From the NCBI GenBank assembly GCA_023634235.1, contig JAMKCF010000012.1, positions 6,306,329 through 6,370,328 of the forward strand: 64,000 bases of DNA, written 5' to 3'. Under the pieces are notes generated by a model. It ran no database searches and was not told where the DNA came from. It saw only the letters and a list, made by a program, of their open reading frames with translations. Each line of letters begins with the position of its first letter. The first letter of the stretch is position 1. Of the stretch, positions 1 to 13,280 are shown in pieces. Made by a program: the position numbers and the translations under genes. Source of the stretch: Pisaster brevispinus (lineage: Eukaryota > Echinodermata > Asteroidea > Forcipulatida > Asteriidae).

Positions 1-2680
1 TTCAAAAACTCCAACCGGACTGCCCTGGCAGTCAAGCCTCTTTTACATGAACAAACAACTACTGTTTACCACACTCGTTGTCAAATTGAACGCTGTTGCC
101 CCATGGCTACAAAGTGCCATGGCGCCCTCTAGCCCCCACTGGGCCAGGCGGTAAACTACATGGTGCGAGGGGGGGCCGTGTATGTGGGCTGCATTAGACT
201 GAAATCTTAAATACACAAAATGCACAGAAAAAAAGGAAGAGAGAAGAGAATGATGGGAGAGAAAAACGGAACAATTAGTGAAGCTTGGTAGCCTTAGGGT
301 ATATGTTTGACATTCCATAACGTGATGTAATCACTTGCCCCGAGTGTTTAAAACTACGCAAAAAGACGGTTCAAATCATTGGTCCATGCGGTTACGGCCA
401 TTAAACTGAGCACAAAGACCAGTACAAACATTTCGATTTTGTAGAAACAAGAACACCGCACAGATTTTACCTTTTAAGGTTTTACACTTTTTAAACTTTT
501 TTTTGCTCAAAGTTTTTGAATGCCGTTGTCAATCTTTCAGTGTTTGCAAATAACCAACGAGTTAAATCTCCTTTAGGTTACAATTAATGACTACATTGAT
601 TTTGCAAAGCATTTCCTGTCTGCTTTCCGTTATCTCTTGTATTAAAGGGGGGCCACCCCAATTTTCAAACTGTGAAAACAAGGTGTCGTTGACATACTCT
701 AAATGGCTCAACCACAAAACTGTTTAAATTATCCTTTGAAAAAATATTGTTCTTAGTGGTAGGCCATTTTTGTTATTATTATTATTCATTTTTATATTTT
801 TTTTATTCATCTTCTTCTCTCAAAGCTGGTAAAAAACTTTTCTATTCAGCTTATAAGCTGTTCGGGTGGATTTGCCGGATTAAAGTTAGTTAGGGTTTCA
901 AGAATCATTCCAAACATGGCTGAAACATATATCTATACAACTCCAGGAAACCTGTAAGTTTTCAGGGGGTGGGGGGAGGGTGGTGTAAAATAGTATATTG
1001 CGATATCATGGAAATTTTTCAAACAAATTTCAAGACAAACATGCTATTGTTACACAACAGTCTCTCAACTGCATGAGAATCTGAAATAATACGTTTACAG
1101 ATCAAACACAAAACCTAAATTTTATCATCTTACACATGTGTAAAGTGACCACTGAATTGTAAGTGAGAATTGTTTTGGGAAAAGAAGTTAAACTATTAAA
1201 AGGGGCTATATTTGTCTTCAATTACAGCTGATTTGAAGTAAATTATCTGAACAAGGATTGAGTTATCCTAATTTAAATTAATTTAGGTGCAAAATTTCAA
1301 TAGGTAAAGTTGGTTTCGTATAGAATCAATAAATGGTTGAATTTCTGAATCAAAAGTTCCTTGTAAATTTGGGGGGGGGTTTTTATTTCTTTTTTTCCTA
1401 AATTGAGCTGAATTTTGGACACCCTGCTCAGTCGTCTGGGTTGTAATCAAATCAGTGTCGGTTCTGACATCGTCGTCGCTTTTCCTGACAAGGCTTTCAA
1501 TAATGCACAAAAGAGGAAAACAAAAAAGGACAGAAAGAAAAATTTGTGTCAATACATGGGTTAATTATATATATATACAACAAAACAAGTTTTTTTGGTT
1601 TTTTTTATGAAGTTTTTATCCAATATGATACCTTAAATTTAAACACAAAAACTGTTGCGTCACGTTTCGACTCCAGCAGAGTTAAGACGGACTCTGCCAG
1701 GGTCGGAATGTGAAGCTTAAACAATTGTTGCATTCATACCACAGGTCATGTTGGTTGATGCGCAATTTCAAAAAACAAATTCTCTTCTTTTTTTCTGAAA
1801 AGAGGGGCTCCAAGGTCAAATCCAGTTTTCCGATACGCTAATCTTCCAATAGATACTCTAAAAGTCCTTATAGAAACAGAAATGAAAATTACAAGTTTCT
1901 AACCTCACGTTAAAATGGTGTAAAACGCCACTGTGTTTAACACCCTTAAAGAGCAAGTTCTGCCAAAATCCAAAAACATTCGATGACGTCACAATGTACA
2001 TTTTTGTACAGCAAATGCTTAGTTCAATCCTGAATCATGATATTTAATGTAAGAGGCATTGAATTTAATATTTTGACTGGCGCAAAAAATTTCACTTTGG
2101 AAAGATCAGATCCATTTGTTTTTGATGTCCGATGATGCCATGCTTCAAATTTAAACAGTATAAAATAAAATGACATTTCATTCCATTTTAAAAGACACTT
2201 GTAATTTCTTCCTACCTTCTTGAGGACTTTATCTATTGGAAAATGAGTGCATCACAACACAAAATGTGACCTTGGAGCCTGTCTTTAATTAGAAGAAATG
2301 GCAATTTATTGATTTCAGTTCTTTCATTGATCAGTGACATGCGACTTAACATTTTATGATTAGAAGATTTTTTTTATCTCCAGATATGTGCACACAAGAT
2401 GCACCGAAAAAATAATTCTTTGAAATCTGAGAACTGACTTTAAGAACCTGTTTGTGATAGCCAAACGAGTGACTTCTTTTAAAAACTAATTACAAATTGT
2501 ATCTGTTTGTGGGTTGGTTTTGGGGGTTTGTGGGGGGTGTAGTTGTGTTTTTTAATGTGCTTATGCAAATACATATTGATCTGAGACACTTATAATTTAT
2601 CTAAGACTCTAAACACATTCTGTCATCCTGTTTGGGAAAAAGTGGGATGGGAAAGAATGAGAGAGTGCCAGGATAGGCAA
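1..2680. other. Non-coding flank downstream of the 2681-6588 gene
   Basis: I see no convincing exon here on either strand; the open frames are short and low in complexity. It holds one family-A MITE (about 1798-2290, listed separately), several homopolymer runs and, at about 1650-1715, a GACGTTTCG-like dispersed repeat fragment. The 3' UTR of the minus-strand gene ending at 2681 should lie here. A minus-strand AATAAA occurs near 2306-2311, but it cannot be assigned with confidence. Confidence 0.5.
1798..2290. mobile_element. Family-A MITE, about 490 bp, imperfect inverted repeat
   Basis: The left end reads AGAGGGGCTCCAAGGTCAAA and the right end carries its inverse (GACCTTGGAGCC). Each end also has the paired motif 'CCAATAGATA...' / 'TATCTATTGGAAAATGAGTG'. 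There is no coding capacity, so this is a non-autonomous fold-back DNA element. Further copies or fragments of the same family lie at 9437-9965, 16338-16633, 21570-21960, 22622-22990, 24795-24862, 26166-26215 and 54523-54752. Confidence 0.75.
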
Positions 2681-5600
2681 TTATTCAGCAGGCGGCCCTA
2701 AGACGATGTCGTAAAAGGGTACGTTTTCTTGGCTGAGTGGCCTGCCGTATCTCTGCAAAAGAGTATGTAGGTGAAGAAAAAAACAGGATTGAATGGGATG
2801 ATAACTGTTAAATTGGGTGGGGCAGGGAAGTGAAGTAAATTTCAATAAAAAAATATATCAAAATAATCTTTTAAATTGACCTACAATGGTTTTATTTTAT
2901 TTTCTTGTATTATTATTTTTTTTTTTTTACATATGGACTGGCGAACTTTGGGGTTCTTCATCATTTATTTTTTTAGGACTTTGTAATTTTGGGGGAAAAA
3001 ATATTTTGAAATTGCCGTCAAACTATTTTTGTAATAAAAAATAACCCTGCAAGATGTAAACCTGCATACCCATAATTTACAAATTCTATCTCAGTGTAAC
3101 AAACATTGTTCCAAATATTAAATTCCACTTCAAATTTTGACCTTCTCAATATTGGTACAAAAAACCCAAACAAAATGAACTTATAGCGAATGGTAAATTC
3201 AGTTGATAAGCTTATCTCTTTACGACACATTTGATGTGAATGCAAGTTGGTTTAACATTGATTAGGACAACTGGGGCATCAGCAGTTGAAGGTGTAAAGA
3301 TTCAAACCACGATGGTCGGTCTATTGAGGATTTTTAAAAATGGCAAAACCGATCAACATGTAATAAGGACAAAAACAATAAGTTTCACAAATCTGATTGT
3401 GTCTCTTCACTCGACCAAAAAAACAAACCAAATGAAATCCAATTTGGAGTCAAATATGGCAGAGCTTTCAGCTCAGCGTCCCTTGTGGCGGTCTCTGAAA
3501 AAGGAAAAGTACAAAAAGACGCATTTCCCCCCCTCCCTCGCAAATTGAAAAAATCTCTCCATTATTAAGTCCAGAAAAAACTTGATATCGAAACAATCTT
3601 TATACCAGGGTGAGTTAGGTTTTGGCATGTCATACGTGACAAGACTCTCGTTTCCGATTAAAATTTAGAGTTTAAGAATTTATTGTCCGCATCCTAAAAA
3701 CACAGAAATTTAGTTTTCATTGGCACATAAGAATAGAACACTCATTGTACAGTTTCAAGAGAAAAGTAGTTCATGAAAGAGTTCTTTTCTGAAACATGTG
3801 CAAGCTAAAATTAAATTTGAATAATTCTTTGGTTCCAGCAAAACCAAAATTCTGGAAGCGAAAATATGTATGTCATCCCAGCCACAACAACCACACACTT
3901 TGTCTTTTAGTTCATTTTACAATCAAGCCAATGAAGTTTTCAAAGAACAGTATTTATATATATGTACCCGGACAATACGCAATTAATTTTTTTGCTTTTT
4001 AACCTTCCTACCTCCTGGTAAAATTTTCCCGTGGGTTGACCAACTATACGAAACCATTCAACTTCATGAGGATGAGTTGTGTATGCTATGTGTGGCACAT
4101 TTGTGCACAAAAACAAACTGTACATGACTATGCCGTTCACTTCATGCTATCACATTACAGGCTAGCATTTTTTACTCGTCATTCAAAAAGCCATAGAGGT
4201 TGATATTAAACAGTCAGAGAGTAGGAGGGTTAAAATGTCTCATAGGTACGACCCTGTCCAAAAACAATCAGATCAAAAATGATTCCACTGTTCAAAAAGA
4301 CTTGTTTCCACTGAACTCAAGTCAACAACTCAACAAAAAAAATCACATCCACTTTTACATGTTTGTCATGCTACCGGTTCAATGTTGTTATCTACACTCT
4401 GCCTGAAATGAGACTTACACATGTACTTGTTTAATTGAAACTCCAAGAATCTAAGCACTGTTTAAGCGTGAAATAATATGTTCCTACACTTTGTTGAACT
4501 GAGTTATCATGCTTCTGAATTCAAATTATTTCAGTGTACCCCCCCCCCCCCCACCACTAGCTCAAGATTTTGTGTTTGATTGCATCCCACGGCCACACTC
4601 ATAAAAGCACAGATACCACGTTTAGTATGGGATGAGATTCAGTATCGTGTCCGTATGATTCTTGTCGGGGTTTGGCCAGGCCAAGAAAACTGTGCCGATG
4701 GTGAATCTGCTCTGCAAACAAAACAACTCAAAACAGAGACAAAAAAAAAAACAAAGGAAAAATCCATTAAAAGTTGACATTGTGATTGAACAGTTGCTGT
4801 AAAGGGGAAGGGGGAGAAAAAAAGGTTAGTAAATAATTGAAGTCAAGACACAATTCGTGTAATCTTTCAACAAGCCGTCACAATACCAACATGACCAAAG
4901 TTATATTTACATACATGTGTCAATCTTGTTTTATGTGTGAACTGTTAAACAAGGCAAAACAAAAGTTGTGGGACTTCCAATTGCCAAACCTTGCACAGCC
5001 TTTTTATAAGGAACAACAGGCCTACATCAAACTATGACCGGAAAACTTTGCATGACATCGATTTAACTTGACATCCAGATAAACCAATTTACATTTCATT
5101 GTTTTAAATAAATATGTGTCAATTCCATTTGAGGTTTTACCAATTCTCCCTCTAGCATACACATCTTAGCAAACAGGAAATATTAACTCAGGAAATACTG
5201 GGTTTTTACATTTTATATGTACACTTACAAAATGTTCACCAATGCCCATTCTAGCATTTAGTTTTAATAGAATAGAATAGATTTGCAACAATGAAATCAA
5301 TCGATTTAGACAATAACTAGATTGACACATATTTCTTACAGCAAGACTGTGCAAGTTAAGGCAACAGAAAGTCCCTTCGGAAAATACAACCCTACCTTCT
5401 GGTTTGATGGGCACAGGAATTCCGACCATTCCTATTTCTGTCTTCAGTTTTTTGGGCGACGGTTCCCCGAGAAGGAGAGATGCAGAATCTCCAGCAGCTG
5501 CAGCCTGTAGATTGAAGTGGATTCAAGGTCAAAGGTTTTAACATTCTTATAGTTTTATTAGAAAATGTAAGTGCCAATTGGAGTAATTTGGTTGGTACAT

Positions 5601-6588
5601 TAAATTGCACTTGTGCGTCATCCTCCCCCTTACTCCGAGAACTATGCTGTTCATTCCGCTATCATCTCCACGTGCCTCATATGTCATCATGTACAAAATC
5701 CTATTCAAAACTTGTTGCCCTTCACGTTTACATGCCTACACGGCTACAGTACAGCTTATTAAGTTTTTTACTCCGATCTTGCCAAAATTGGGCTGTATTT
5801 CACTATTTGTTCTATGTACTCTCATTGACCGTTGCGCTGGTTATTCAGGTTTTTCTGAGACGATAGCAGAACGAACCTCACTAAGTTCAGCTAGGAGTAG
5901 CTTGTTTGGATGTAAATTTATGAAAATTTCCATGATATTCACCAGATGCCCGTTTAAACATCGTTGGACAGTTGGAGCCATGAAATCATGATGTTAACTG
6001 ATGCACATCATATTCATATGCAACTGAGTAGTCTTACTTAATAGCTAGTCAAGGCCGTAATCATCGCTCAGTCACAGTGCCACCACTCACTGCAGAACAC
6101 GAATCAGCAGCATTCAAATTCAAGCAGCGTGGAGTGGACTAAATTTAATTAAATTAGTAAATAAAACAGCGTGCTGCAGCGATTAATTTTTTTCCTTTCA
6201 AATGCTGACCTACACAACTTTGATCTTGTTCTTGCCTAGCCTCATAATATAGAACCAATTCACTTCGTACCCGATTCTAACCCCGACCACGACCCCCCCC
6301 CCCCCCCCCGCCCCAGATCCGCGCATGTCTACACACACCGCCACTGACCGACCGCCGCCGCGCTGGCTCGCGCCTACGGATTACAAACAAAATGGCCGCT
6401 AGAATGCACGACGTGTCTAAAAAGAACGTCCCGAGTTAAATCGTTATTAACACAATGTTCACATCACTTTAGTAAGAAAAACCTCAACCAGAATATTCTT
6501 AACTTATTGAAGACATTGTTTGTTTACTTACCTCATTAAAATTTCCATTTGCAGCAGCTTCTAAAAGTTCCATAGCGGTGGCCATCAT
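2681..6588 (-). CDS. Unrecognised small protein, four coding exons, 109 residues
   Basis: Coding exons in transcript order are 6588-6532, 5504-5396, 4711-4620 and 2752-2681. The junction phases are 0, 1 and 0, and the whole joins without a stop to a TAA at 2681-2683. Splice sites are GTAAGT / TGTAG-type, except the third donor, which is weak: GTGGTA at 4619, or GTATCT three bases further on (adding one Val). There are two adjacent start codons (6588, 6585). The second has A at -3 and G at +4. The product begins MMATAMELLEAAANGNFNE, then has an Ala-rich stretch and a basic patch PSPKKLKTE that could be a nuclear localisation signal. The next segment contains IGMVGIPVPIKPE, and the end is ENVPFYDIVLGPPAE. 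There is no signal peptide, membrane segment or known fold that I recognise. The phase-consistent exons and a conserved-looking C-terminus argue that it is real. It lies in tandem with XPO7, which starts about 31 kb upstream. Confidence 0.6.
6230..6420. promoter_or_regulatory. CpG- and poly-C-rich block in intron 1 of the small gene
   Basis: A run of about 19 cytosines is followed by a stretch dense in CpG (CGCCGCCGCGCTGGCTCGCG) and by ACAAAATGGCCGC, which resembles a YY1-type ATGGCNGC element. The surrounding DNA is AT-rich and CpG-poor. It sits about 110-300 bp downstream of exon 1 (minus strand), so it may be part of the promoter CpG island. Function is inferred from composition only. Confidence 0.35.
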
Positions 6589-9436
6589 CACAGATCTTGA
6601 ATTCCCTTGTTCTTCGTTAGTGCTCGTTTTCTAGATCAACATCAACTGGTTTGCGGACGTTTTTCAGTATTTGATTAACGTTGATTCTACATGTGCGTGG
6701 GGAATGCGTGGGTACCAGCGCTGATAATCCATTGCATAGCGCCCCCTAGAGCTAGACTAGTCTAATGAATATTGAAATATAATGTGGGGCCGGGGGATCA
6801 AATGCATTATTCATCAGCAGTGACTGCCCATTACTTTTTGTTAGTTAGAATTCAAGCATAGAGAAATGATTGAAGCGTCCCCCTGTGTGAAGCCCAAAAC
6901 CATTTAATTATGAATAAACTAAAATTTTAAACAAAATACAGGTTCATGTAAGCACTGATACAGCTCTGCTTTCAAGTATATTTTGGTAATTGAACAATAA
7001 GAGGCTACCTTTATATTGTGTAATATCTCTGTGAAAAAAATACTCGACAAAAATCTGATAAAGATCTTTAAATTCTCTTGAGTATCGAAGTACACTTTAC
7101 ATACAAAACAAATGAGATAGATTTCCTCTTAATAATGCTTGTTCAACTCATCTTGATTGAGGTCTTGTACAATAAATTCTGGTCCAGTTCAAATTTGAGC
7201 CACAACCCCATCCTCAGTCTTGATGATATTCAGAAAAATGGGAAAAATTGTTATTAAAAAGACTGAAAATTCAATTAAAGCCCTACTACACCTTTGCACA
7301 GCATCAAGTTTTCCTATTAAGTTCCCATGGGTCAAATATCATGTCTACTTCCTTCCAGTGCAGACTTCACCGAGTGAATACTAACACACTACATGAATGC
7401 CATGCCACGTCTCCTCACTTTTAAGTTTTAACTTACACATATTCATTAAAAACAAAGTAAAACACAACAGTCATTCAGTTTATTTTATTATATTTCATGA
7501 TTTATTCCCCCAAAGTTTTGTTTTATAATATTTAGTATGATACGAATGTATCCCAGAATTCCATTGACAAAAATAACCGAAAAAGACCTTTTGTCAAGTT
7601 CCGCAACATTCTTACACATTGCAAGACAGCAATGTGACTCAGGACCTTTTTTTAAACTAAAATCTTGGCTCCGACTTGGACTCTGGCTCTAACTTTGAGC
7701 CCTGTATTGAAAGTGCACATTTTCAAACTTACTCACGGAGACAAACCCTGATCCAAGTTTTTTTTTAAAGGCCTCAGTTTTATCACAGACAAAACAAACT
7801 CAAGCGTGGTTGGATCCTTACAATTATCTTGCATATTTTAAATCCACTTCAAAAGTTAGCTTAATCAAATTCACATATAAAGAATTTTAGATTCAAGTGC
7901 ACCGATTCTTCAGAGAGTTTTAAATTCAGAATTCTCTTCTCCCAAAAGATGACATTTTTATCAATTTTTTTTTATTTTTAGTTTTGACCAGTTTTATCTT
8001 CCATTGAAATTTGGTTGAGCAGTTATCCCAGTGGTCTATCCTCATGCTATCCCAAACCTCTGATTATAACAGCGAGGCACCCACATCCAAATTCAATTCA
8101 ACGAGAGATGACGGGTCGGTTGGTGGTGGCAGTAGACATCAGGTAAATTTTCTATCTTTTGCATAATTCTGAGCATTCGTACATTTTCAGGAACACTGGA
8201 ATCCCCAAGTCAGTCTGCCACTACCTTTCGTCTCTAAAACAATTTCCATTGATTGAATTGAATATGTCAAGAGTTGGCAACATTTGCATTTTGCAATCAG
8301 GGAGATTTTGTACAATCAGGGAGATAGAATTAACATCCAACATAACAGGGAGATAATCAGAGAGATTTTCATAGTTATTCATCAGAACATGGAAAGATTG
8401 GTTTTATTTTCAAGGAACTTTTTGGGTCCCATGCCAGGCATGGTTTGCTACAATTCCGGCCAAAATGGTTGGGACACTTGAACATGCCCTCCCTGTCCCA
8501 CGCTCCCCCCATCAATGTTGTTACCTCAAGCTGGAGCACAAGAACGTGTAACAACAACCAACATTGACCAGGGGCCAGGGGGATGGGGGCCCAGCCCAGC
8601 AAGATTTGGCCAGGACTGTAGATTGAGCAGTAACTGAATCCATCAAAATCAGGCAAAACCTCAGGGGAGGAAGGATTGTTAGGGATTTCAGAAAGTTGGA
8701 CTTGAACCACTCTGTGTGTGGTCCTCATTTTTCGACAAAAAGAGAAAGAAACAAACACAAAGATCTGAAAATGTTAATTTGATGACTGAACAAATTCCCA
8801 CAATGAAAAAATAACACTAGTTTGAAACTTATTTTGTAGTAACCTTAAGTTGACCTCAAACCTAAAAATACTTACAAAAAAATAATCTGCATTTTTATTT
8901 GCAAAGTGAAGCATCCTTCATCCGAAACAAGTAAACTCTTTACAATATTTACAAAGCATGCATTTTGAAAATTGCTCTTAATTTTAAAGATAATTATGTT
9001 AATTACATTTTATAATTAAATAATTCAAAAGGGAGGGGTCTTTATTCGTCAAGCTGGACCTTAAACAAAAGTTTTAGATGATCATATCATCTGTGAGATG
9101 GCTAAATTGAGATGCAGAGGGTGGGGGTAAAGACAGTAGAATGGCTAAATGAAAAATCAGAAATGGAACCAGAGTTGCAGTTCCTTATCACCTGTAGCAT
9201 ATTCTTCTATTTACATTCAAAGGGATTTGGTTTTGTGTGTGGGTTCCCCCCCCCCCCCAATAATTTTGGTAACACTTTCTCACACAAAATTTTTTTGTTT
9301 CTTTCTTCTTCTTTTTTTCTCCTTGAGCAAAATTTGCCTCTTACTGGTGGCAACAGGTCTCAAACTCAATATAAAAATCACACACACCCAACCACAGGGG
9401 TTTGTAGCACAGAATTTAAACTGGAACTATAAGTTA

Positions 9437-9965
9437 CTTGAAGAGGGGCTCCAACGTCCAATTCAGTTTTGTGATTCAATCATTTTTCCAATCGATAGAA
9501 TCCTTATAAAAGAGGGAGAAAAAAAATTACAAGTCTCCAACCTCACGCTAAACTCGTTGTAAAATCCAACTGTGTTTCATACCCTTCAATATGACATTCG
9601 TCAAAATCCAAAAATGTTCCGCGACGTCACATTTCAAATACATCGTCTGTACATGCACTGTGAGAATTTTTAGTTCAATCCTAAATGTTGATGATATTCA
9701 ATCAAAACGGCATTGAATTTGACATTTTGACTGGTGCAACAATCCCTCTTTCGGAATCTACGGACGTATTTGTTTCTTTATTATGTTTGATGACGTCATG
9801 TTTCAAATTTCACTCTCAAAGAGTATCAAATAAAATGACATTTTACACCATTTTAACATGAGGTTAGCAACTTGCAATTGTTTTCACTCTTGCATGAGGA
9901 CTCTATCTATTGGAAAATGAGTGCATCACAAAACGGAATTTGACCTTGGACCCCTCTTTATTAAG
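9437..9965. mobile_element. Family-A MITE, about 530 bp, both ends present
   Basis: Begins GAAGAGGGGCTCCAACGTCC and ends with the inverse GACCTTGGACCCCTCTT. It shares the internal motifs 'CCAATCGATAGAATCC', 'AACCTCACG' and 'ATCTATTGGAAAATGAGTG' with the copy at 1798-2290. This is the fullest copy in the window. Confidence 0.75.
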
Positions 9966-11046
9966 ATTGGGGGGAAAAAAACATTGTTTTTGAGTGTAAC
10001 TCAACAACTCTTTTAGGTGAAGATTTGGGGTGTGGAGAAAAGGTTGTCAACAAATCTCAACATTATTAAATTTAAAAACCAGTTTTGTTTGAGTGAACTG
10101 GCCCTATGCTTATATCAAAAGAGAATGGAGGTAACATGTGTGTCATGTATCCGTCATAAATCGGTCTCAAAAGCTTCAAAAACCTGTCTCAAAAATGTTT
10201 CCCTTTGTTCCAGCACATTGAGTACCTTATTCATAGATACCTGAGCGATATTTAAGACTCCGGTATAATTACATCTTCCATTAAAATCCTTAAGCATGAA
10301 ATCAAGCTGAAAGGGCTGCTAGTATGGTCCCATTTTGATGCAATGAAAACTCAAGGGTCATTGTTATTGTGTATTTGAGGAACCAGACAAAGCAATTTTT
10401 AAAAAAATCCCACAGCCTAATATGCTGTCACTTATTTTATGATACTTCACAAGCACATTTAGAAAATACTTCAATGTTACTCTGCAATAATTCTTGAGGG
10501 GGGACATTTGTCGATACTTTAGCCGACCATATCTTGACAATATCAATTTGATTAATAATTCCATAATCACAATTTCAGTGAATCATTCTTGATGGTACAA
10601 ATACCTGTACAAAACTAGACCGAATGAAATTATGTGAAAAACCACAAGAAAATTATTTGATAAATCGTAAAAAGTTTAAGCTTGGCACATGACTAAAAGA
10701 AGACAAAGAAATTATCTTCCACTACTTTGGTTTTAGAGTGAACCAACTTGAAGCAAATATGTCTAGAAAGTTAATGGTCTCCCAATGCAAAAAACAAAAC
10801 CTACCCCACACACAGTTAGCACTGACAAACAATGGACAGCATAACTGGAAGTATTGATGATTAAAACTCTAAACTGCCAAGACACTCCCAGCTGGAAACA
10901 GCCTCAATACTCCAAAATCAACCGATGTGAGTTACGGAGGATGCCTACTACATCAATCCTCCAAAATCAATGGATGTTAGTTTACGCAGGGCACCTACAG
11001 CCTCAGTTCTCCAAATCAACCGATATGAGCTTATATAGGACACCTG

Positions 11047-11460
11047 GGGCCGGTTTCACAAAGCACTAAGATTCAACTTAACACGTTGACTGCCAGTCAT
11101 AGATTCGGTCGGTTGACTGCCAGTCATAGATTCGTAGGGCGTTCCCATTTGCAAAGTGTGGTGCGCGCATACCAATGCGCCAACACTAAAAAAAATTAAC
11201 TTGAACATACAAATTCTAAGGATGTATGTCCTTACCACTGCCAGAAGCGTATTTGTTGCGTTCTCATTGATGCCAGTGATTCAATTAACAATACAAAAAC
11301 CTTTCATTCTCTACGAGTATACTCGTAGGCGGCAGTCAACGTGTTAAGATGAGTTGTCAATACTACCGTTGTGATTTGTATTGTGACATCATACTTTGCT
11401 TAGCAATTAAGAGTGATTTGCAGTTAAGATCAATCTTAGCTCTTTGCGAAATTGAGCCCT
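11047..11460. mobile_element. Family-C fold-back MITE split by a piggyBac-like MITE
   Basis: The left end 'GGCCGGTTTCACAAAGCACTAAG' type (about 11047-11077) and the right end 'TCTTAGCTCTTTGCGAAATTGAGCC' type (about 11433-11458) are inverted relatives. The same family occurs intact at 46075-46207 and, as a related form, at 45533-45677. The centre is displaced by the TTAA-flanked element at 11082-11343. Confidence 0.65.
11082..11343. mobile_element. piggyBac-like non-autonomous element (262 bp) with TTAA target duplications
   Basis: TTAA at 11078-11081 and at 11344-11347 flank inverted ends CACGTTGACTGCC ... GGCAGTCAACGTG. An exact TTAA duplication with short terminal inverted repeats is the hallmark of the piggyBac superfamily. 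A sub-terminal GTTGACTGCCAGTCATAGAT motif is repeated near the left end. There is no transposase. Confidence 0.75.
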
Positions 11461-13280
11461 GCAGCCTCAATCCTCAAAAATCAACCGGTATGAGTTTATG
11501 TAGGATGCCTACAGCCTCAATCCTCAAAAATCAACCAGTATGAGTTTATGTAGGATGCCTACAGCCTCAATCCTTCAAAATCAACCAGTATGAGTTTATG
11601 TAGGATGCCTACAGCCTCAATCCTCCAAAATCAACCAGTATGAGTTTATGTAGGATGCCTACAGCCTCAATCCTCCAAAATCAACCAGTATGAGTTTATG
11701 TAGGATGCCTACAGCCTCAATCCTTCAAAATCAACCAGTATGAGTTTATGTAGGATGCCTACAGCCTCAATCCTCCAAAATCAACCAATATGAGTTTATA
11801 TAGGATGCCTACAGCCTCAATCCTTCAAAATCAACCAATTTGAGTTGTGTACAATCCCCCTCATGTACGTGAATTTGAAAATGGACCCCACATCTTCAAA
11901 ATCATCCAAATCATCTGGTTGATTTTGCCAAACCTCCGAGGGTTGGGGTTTTAATTTTTTTTTAACAAAAGGAGTTGATCTTCTGATCTATCAATTGTTC
12001 ACATTACTGCAGCTTGAATGATGAACACACAAAAAATCAAAAATAGCAAAAAGAAAATTAACAACAAATGTAAAAGAGTTGTCACAGGCCTGGATATTTG
12101 AGAGGGCAAGGCCATTCTCGTTTTGTAAAGGGCGTTTCCACTGGAAAATCTTAAAAGTCTCTGGGAAACTTTTGAAGGGCCACCCAGGCCTAGACAATGG
12201 CAACGGCAGCCACGCCCTAAGTAGCCTTCATGTAGTACCAGGCCTGCAGCATATTCAGTTATAAACAAACCGTAAAAATAATATTTTACCAAAGAAAAGC
12301 ATTCACTCTTTACTTTTTGTTGATATTTATAAAAAGTGTGGGTTTTTTTTCCTGTAGAATGCAAGCACTTCACAAATGGATTGATTTGTAGAGACACGTT
12401 TTGGGGTTTGTTTTTTTTTCTTTACCAACTGAACTGCTTATCAAGATACATCTCACCAACTTTGTCACTGATGTTGTATTACCAAACCACACAACGGTTG
12501 AACTTCACAAAGTCAGCCAAGCTTCTTTTCTTTTTTTTAAATCCTGTACCCCCCAAAAAAACTACGTTTTCAAAATTACCAATGGTTTCGAGAAGGGCCT
12601 GTGCCTTTAGTGACCCAAAAAATGTTTACCAACATTTTGGTTTTTCTAGGAACCAAAATTGTCTAGACATTTACTTTTTTGGCCACATTTGACTGGATGA
12701 CTTAGAAATTTGTACAAGTGTTATTTGTATTCGTGTACCTACATTCTACCCCGTGTATCACTTCAAGTAATCCAAACAATAAAAATGAACCATTTATACA
12801 GGCGGCAGCTTTTTTTATTTTTTATGCATGTCTTTTTTAATCGAATTCCCTCCACTATTTACCAAAAACTAAACAAAAAACTTTCAAAATGACTTTGGGA
12901 TTGATAAGGTACTTCATTTTCATTGAATGATTTGAGGATGTGGACATTTCCAATCTTCCCATTAGGTCATATGGGACCTTAAGGATGAGTTTTGGCTGCC
13001 ATGTTTTGTCAAAATGAAAAAAAGTAAGTTAAATAAACAGTTTATGCCACTATTGTTGTCTACATTAAGACACTTGTCTTAAAACGATTCTTACATTTGC
13101 TTGTAATTTGTTTTCTTTCTTCAAAAGAATCTTCAGATCGTCCAGATTGATTTTCATGTTCTATGATCATACAAAAGTCATATTATCACAAGTCTTGTGA
13201 TTGTGTGAGGGGTAAAAAAACCCTGCTATTTTTATCAGTTTGTACAGATTATTCTACAAAACCTTGGGGTTGGTCTTTGG

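Larger units (their letters stand above)
10870..11860. repeat. 50-bp minisatellite interrupted by nested mobile elements
   Basis: From about 11457 to 11850 the unit (about TCAACCAGTATGAGTTTATG + TAGGATGCCTACAGCCTCAA + TCCTCCAAAA) repeats about eight times at a period of exactly 50 bp, with one or two differences per copy. More diverged copies lie at about 10870-11045. The two parts are separated by the fold-back element at 11047-11460. Confidence 0.85.
6589..13280. other. Intergenic region between the small gene and the XPO7 3' end
   Basis: No supportable gene. It contains a family-A MITE (9437-9965), a 50-bp minisatellite broken by nested transposons (10870-11860), and part of a dispersed repeat at about 12090-12260 ('GGCCTGGATATTTGAGAGGG' type, also seen near 31640-31700 in inverted form). 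The 3' UTR of XPO7 extends down from 13281 by an unknown length. A minus-strand AATAAA near 12811 is one candidate polyadenylation signal. Confidence 0.5.

Noticed and set aside
5588..5991. Overlapping plus-strand frames of 92 and 128 codons
   Set aside because: They lie in intron 1 of the minus-strand small gene, overlap each other in different frames, and show no recognisable domain or splice continuity.
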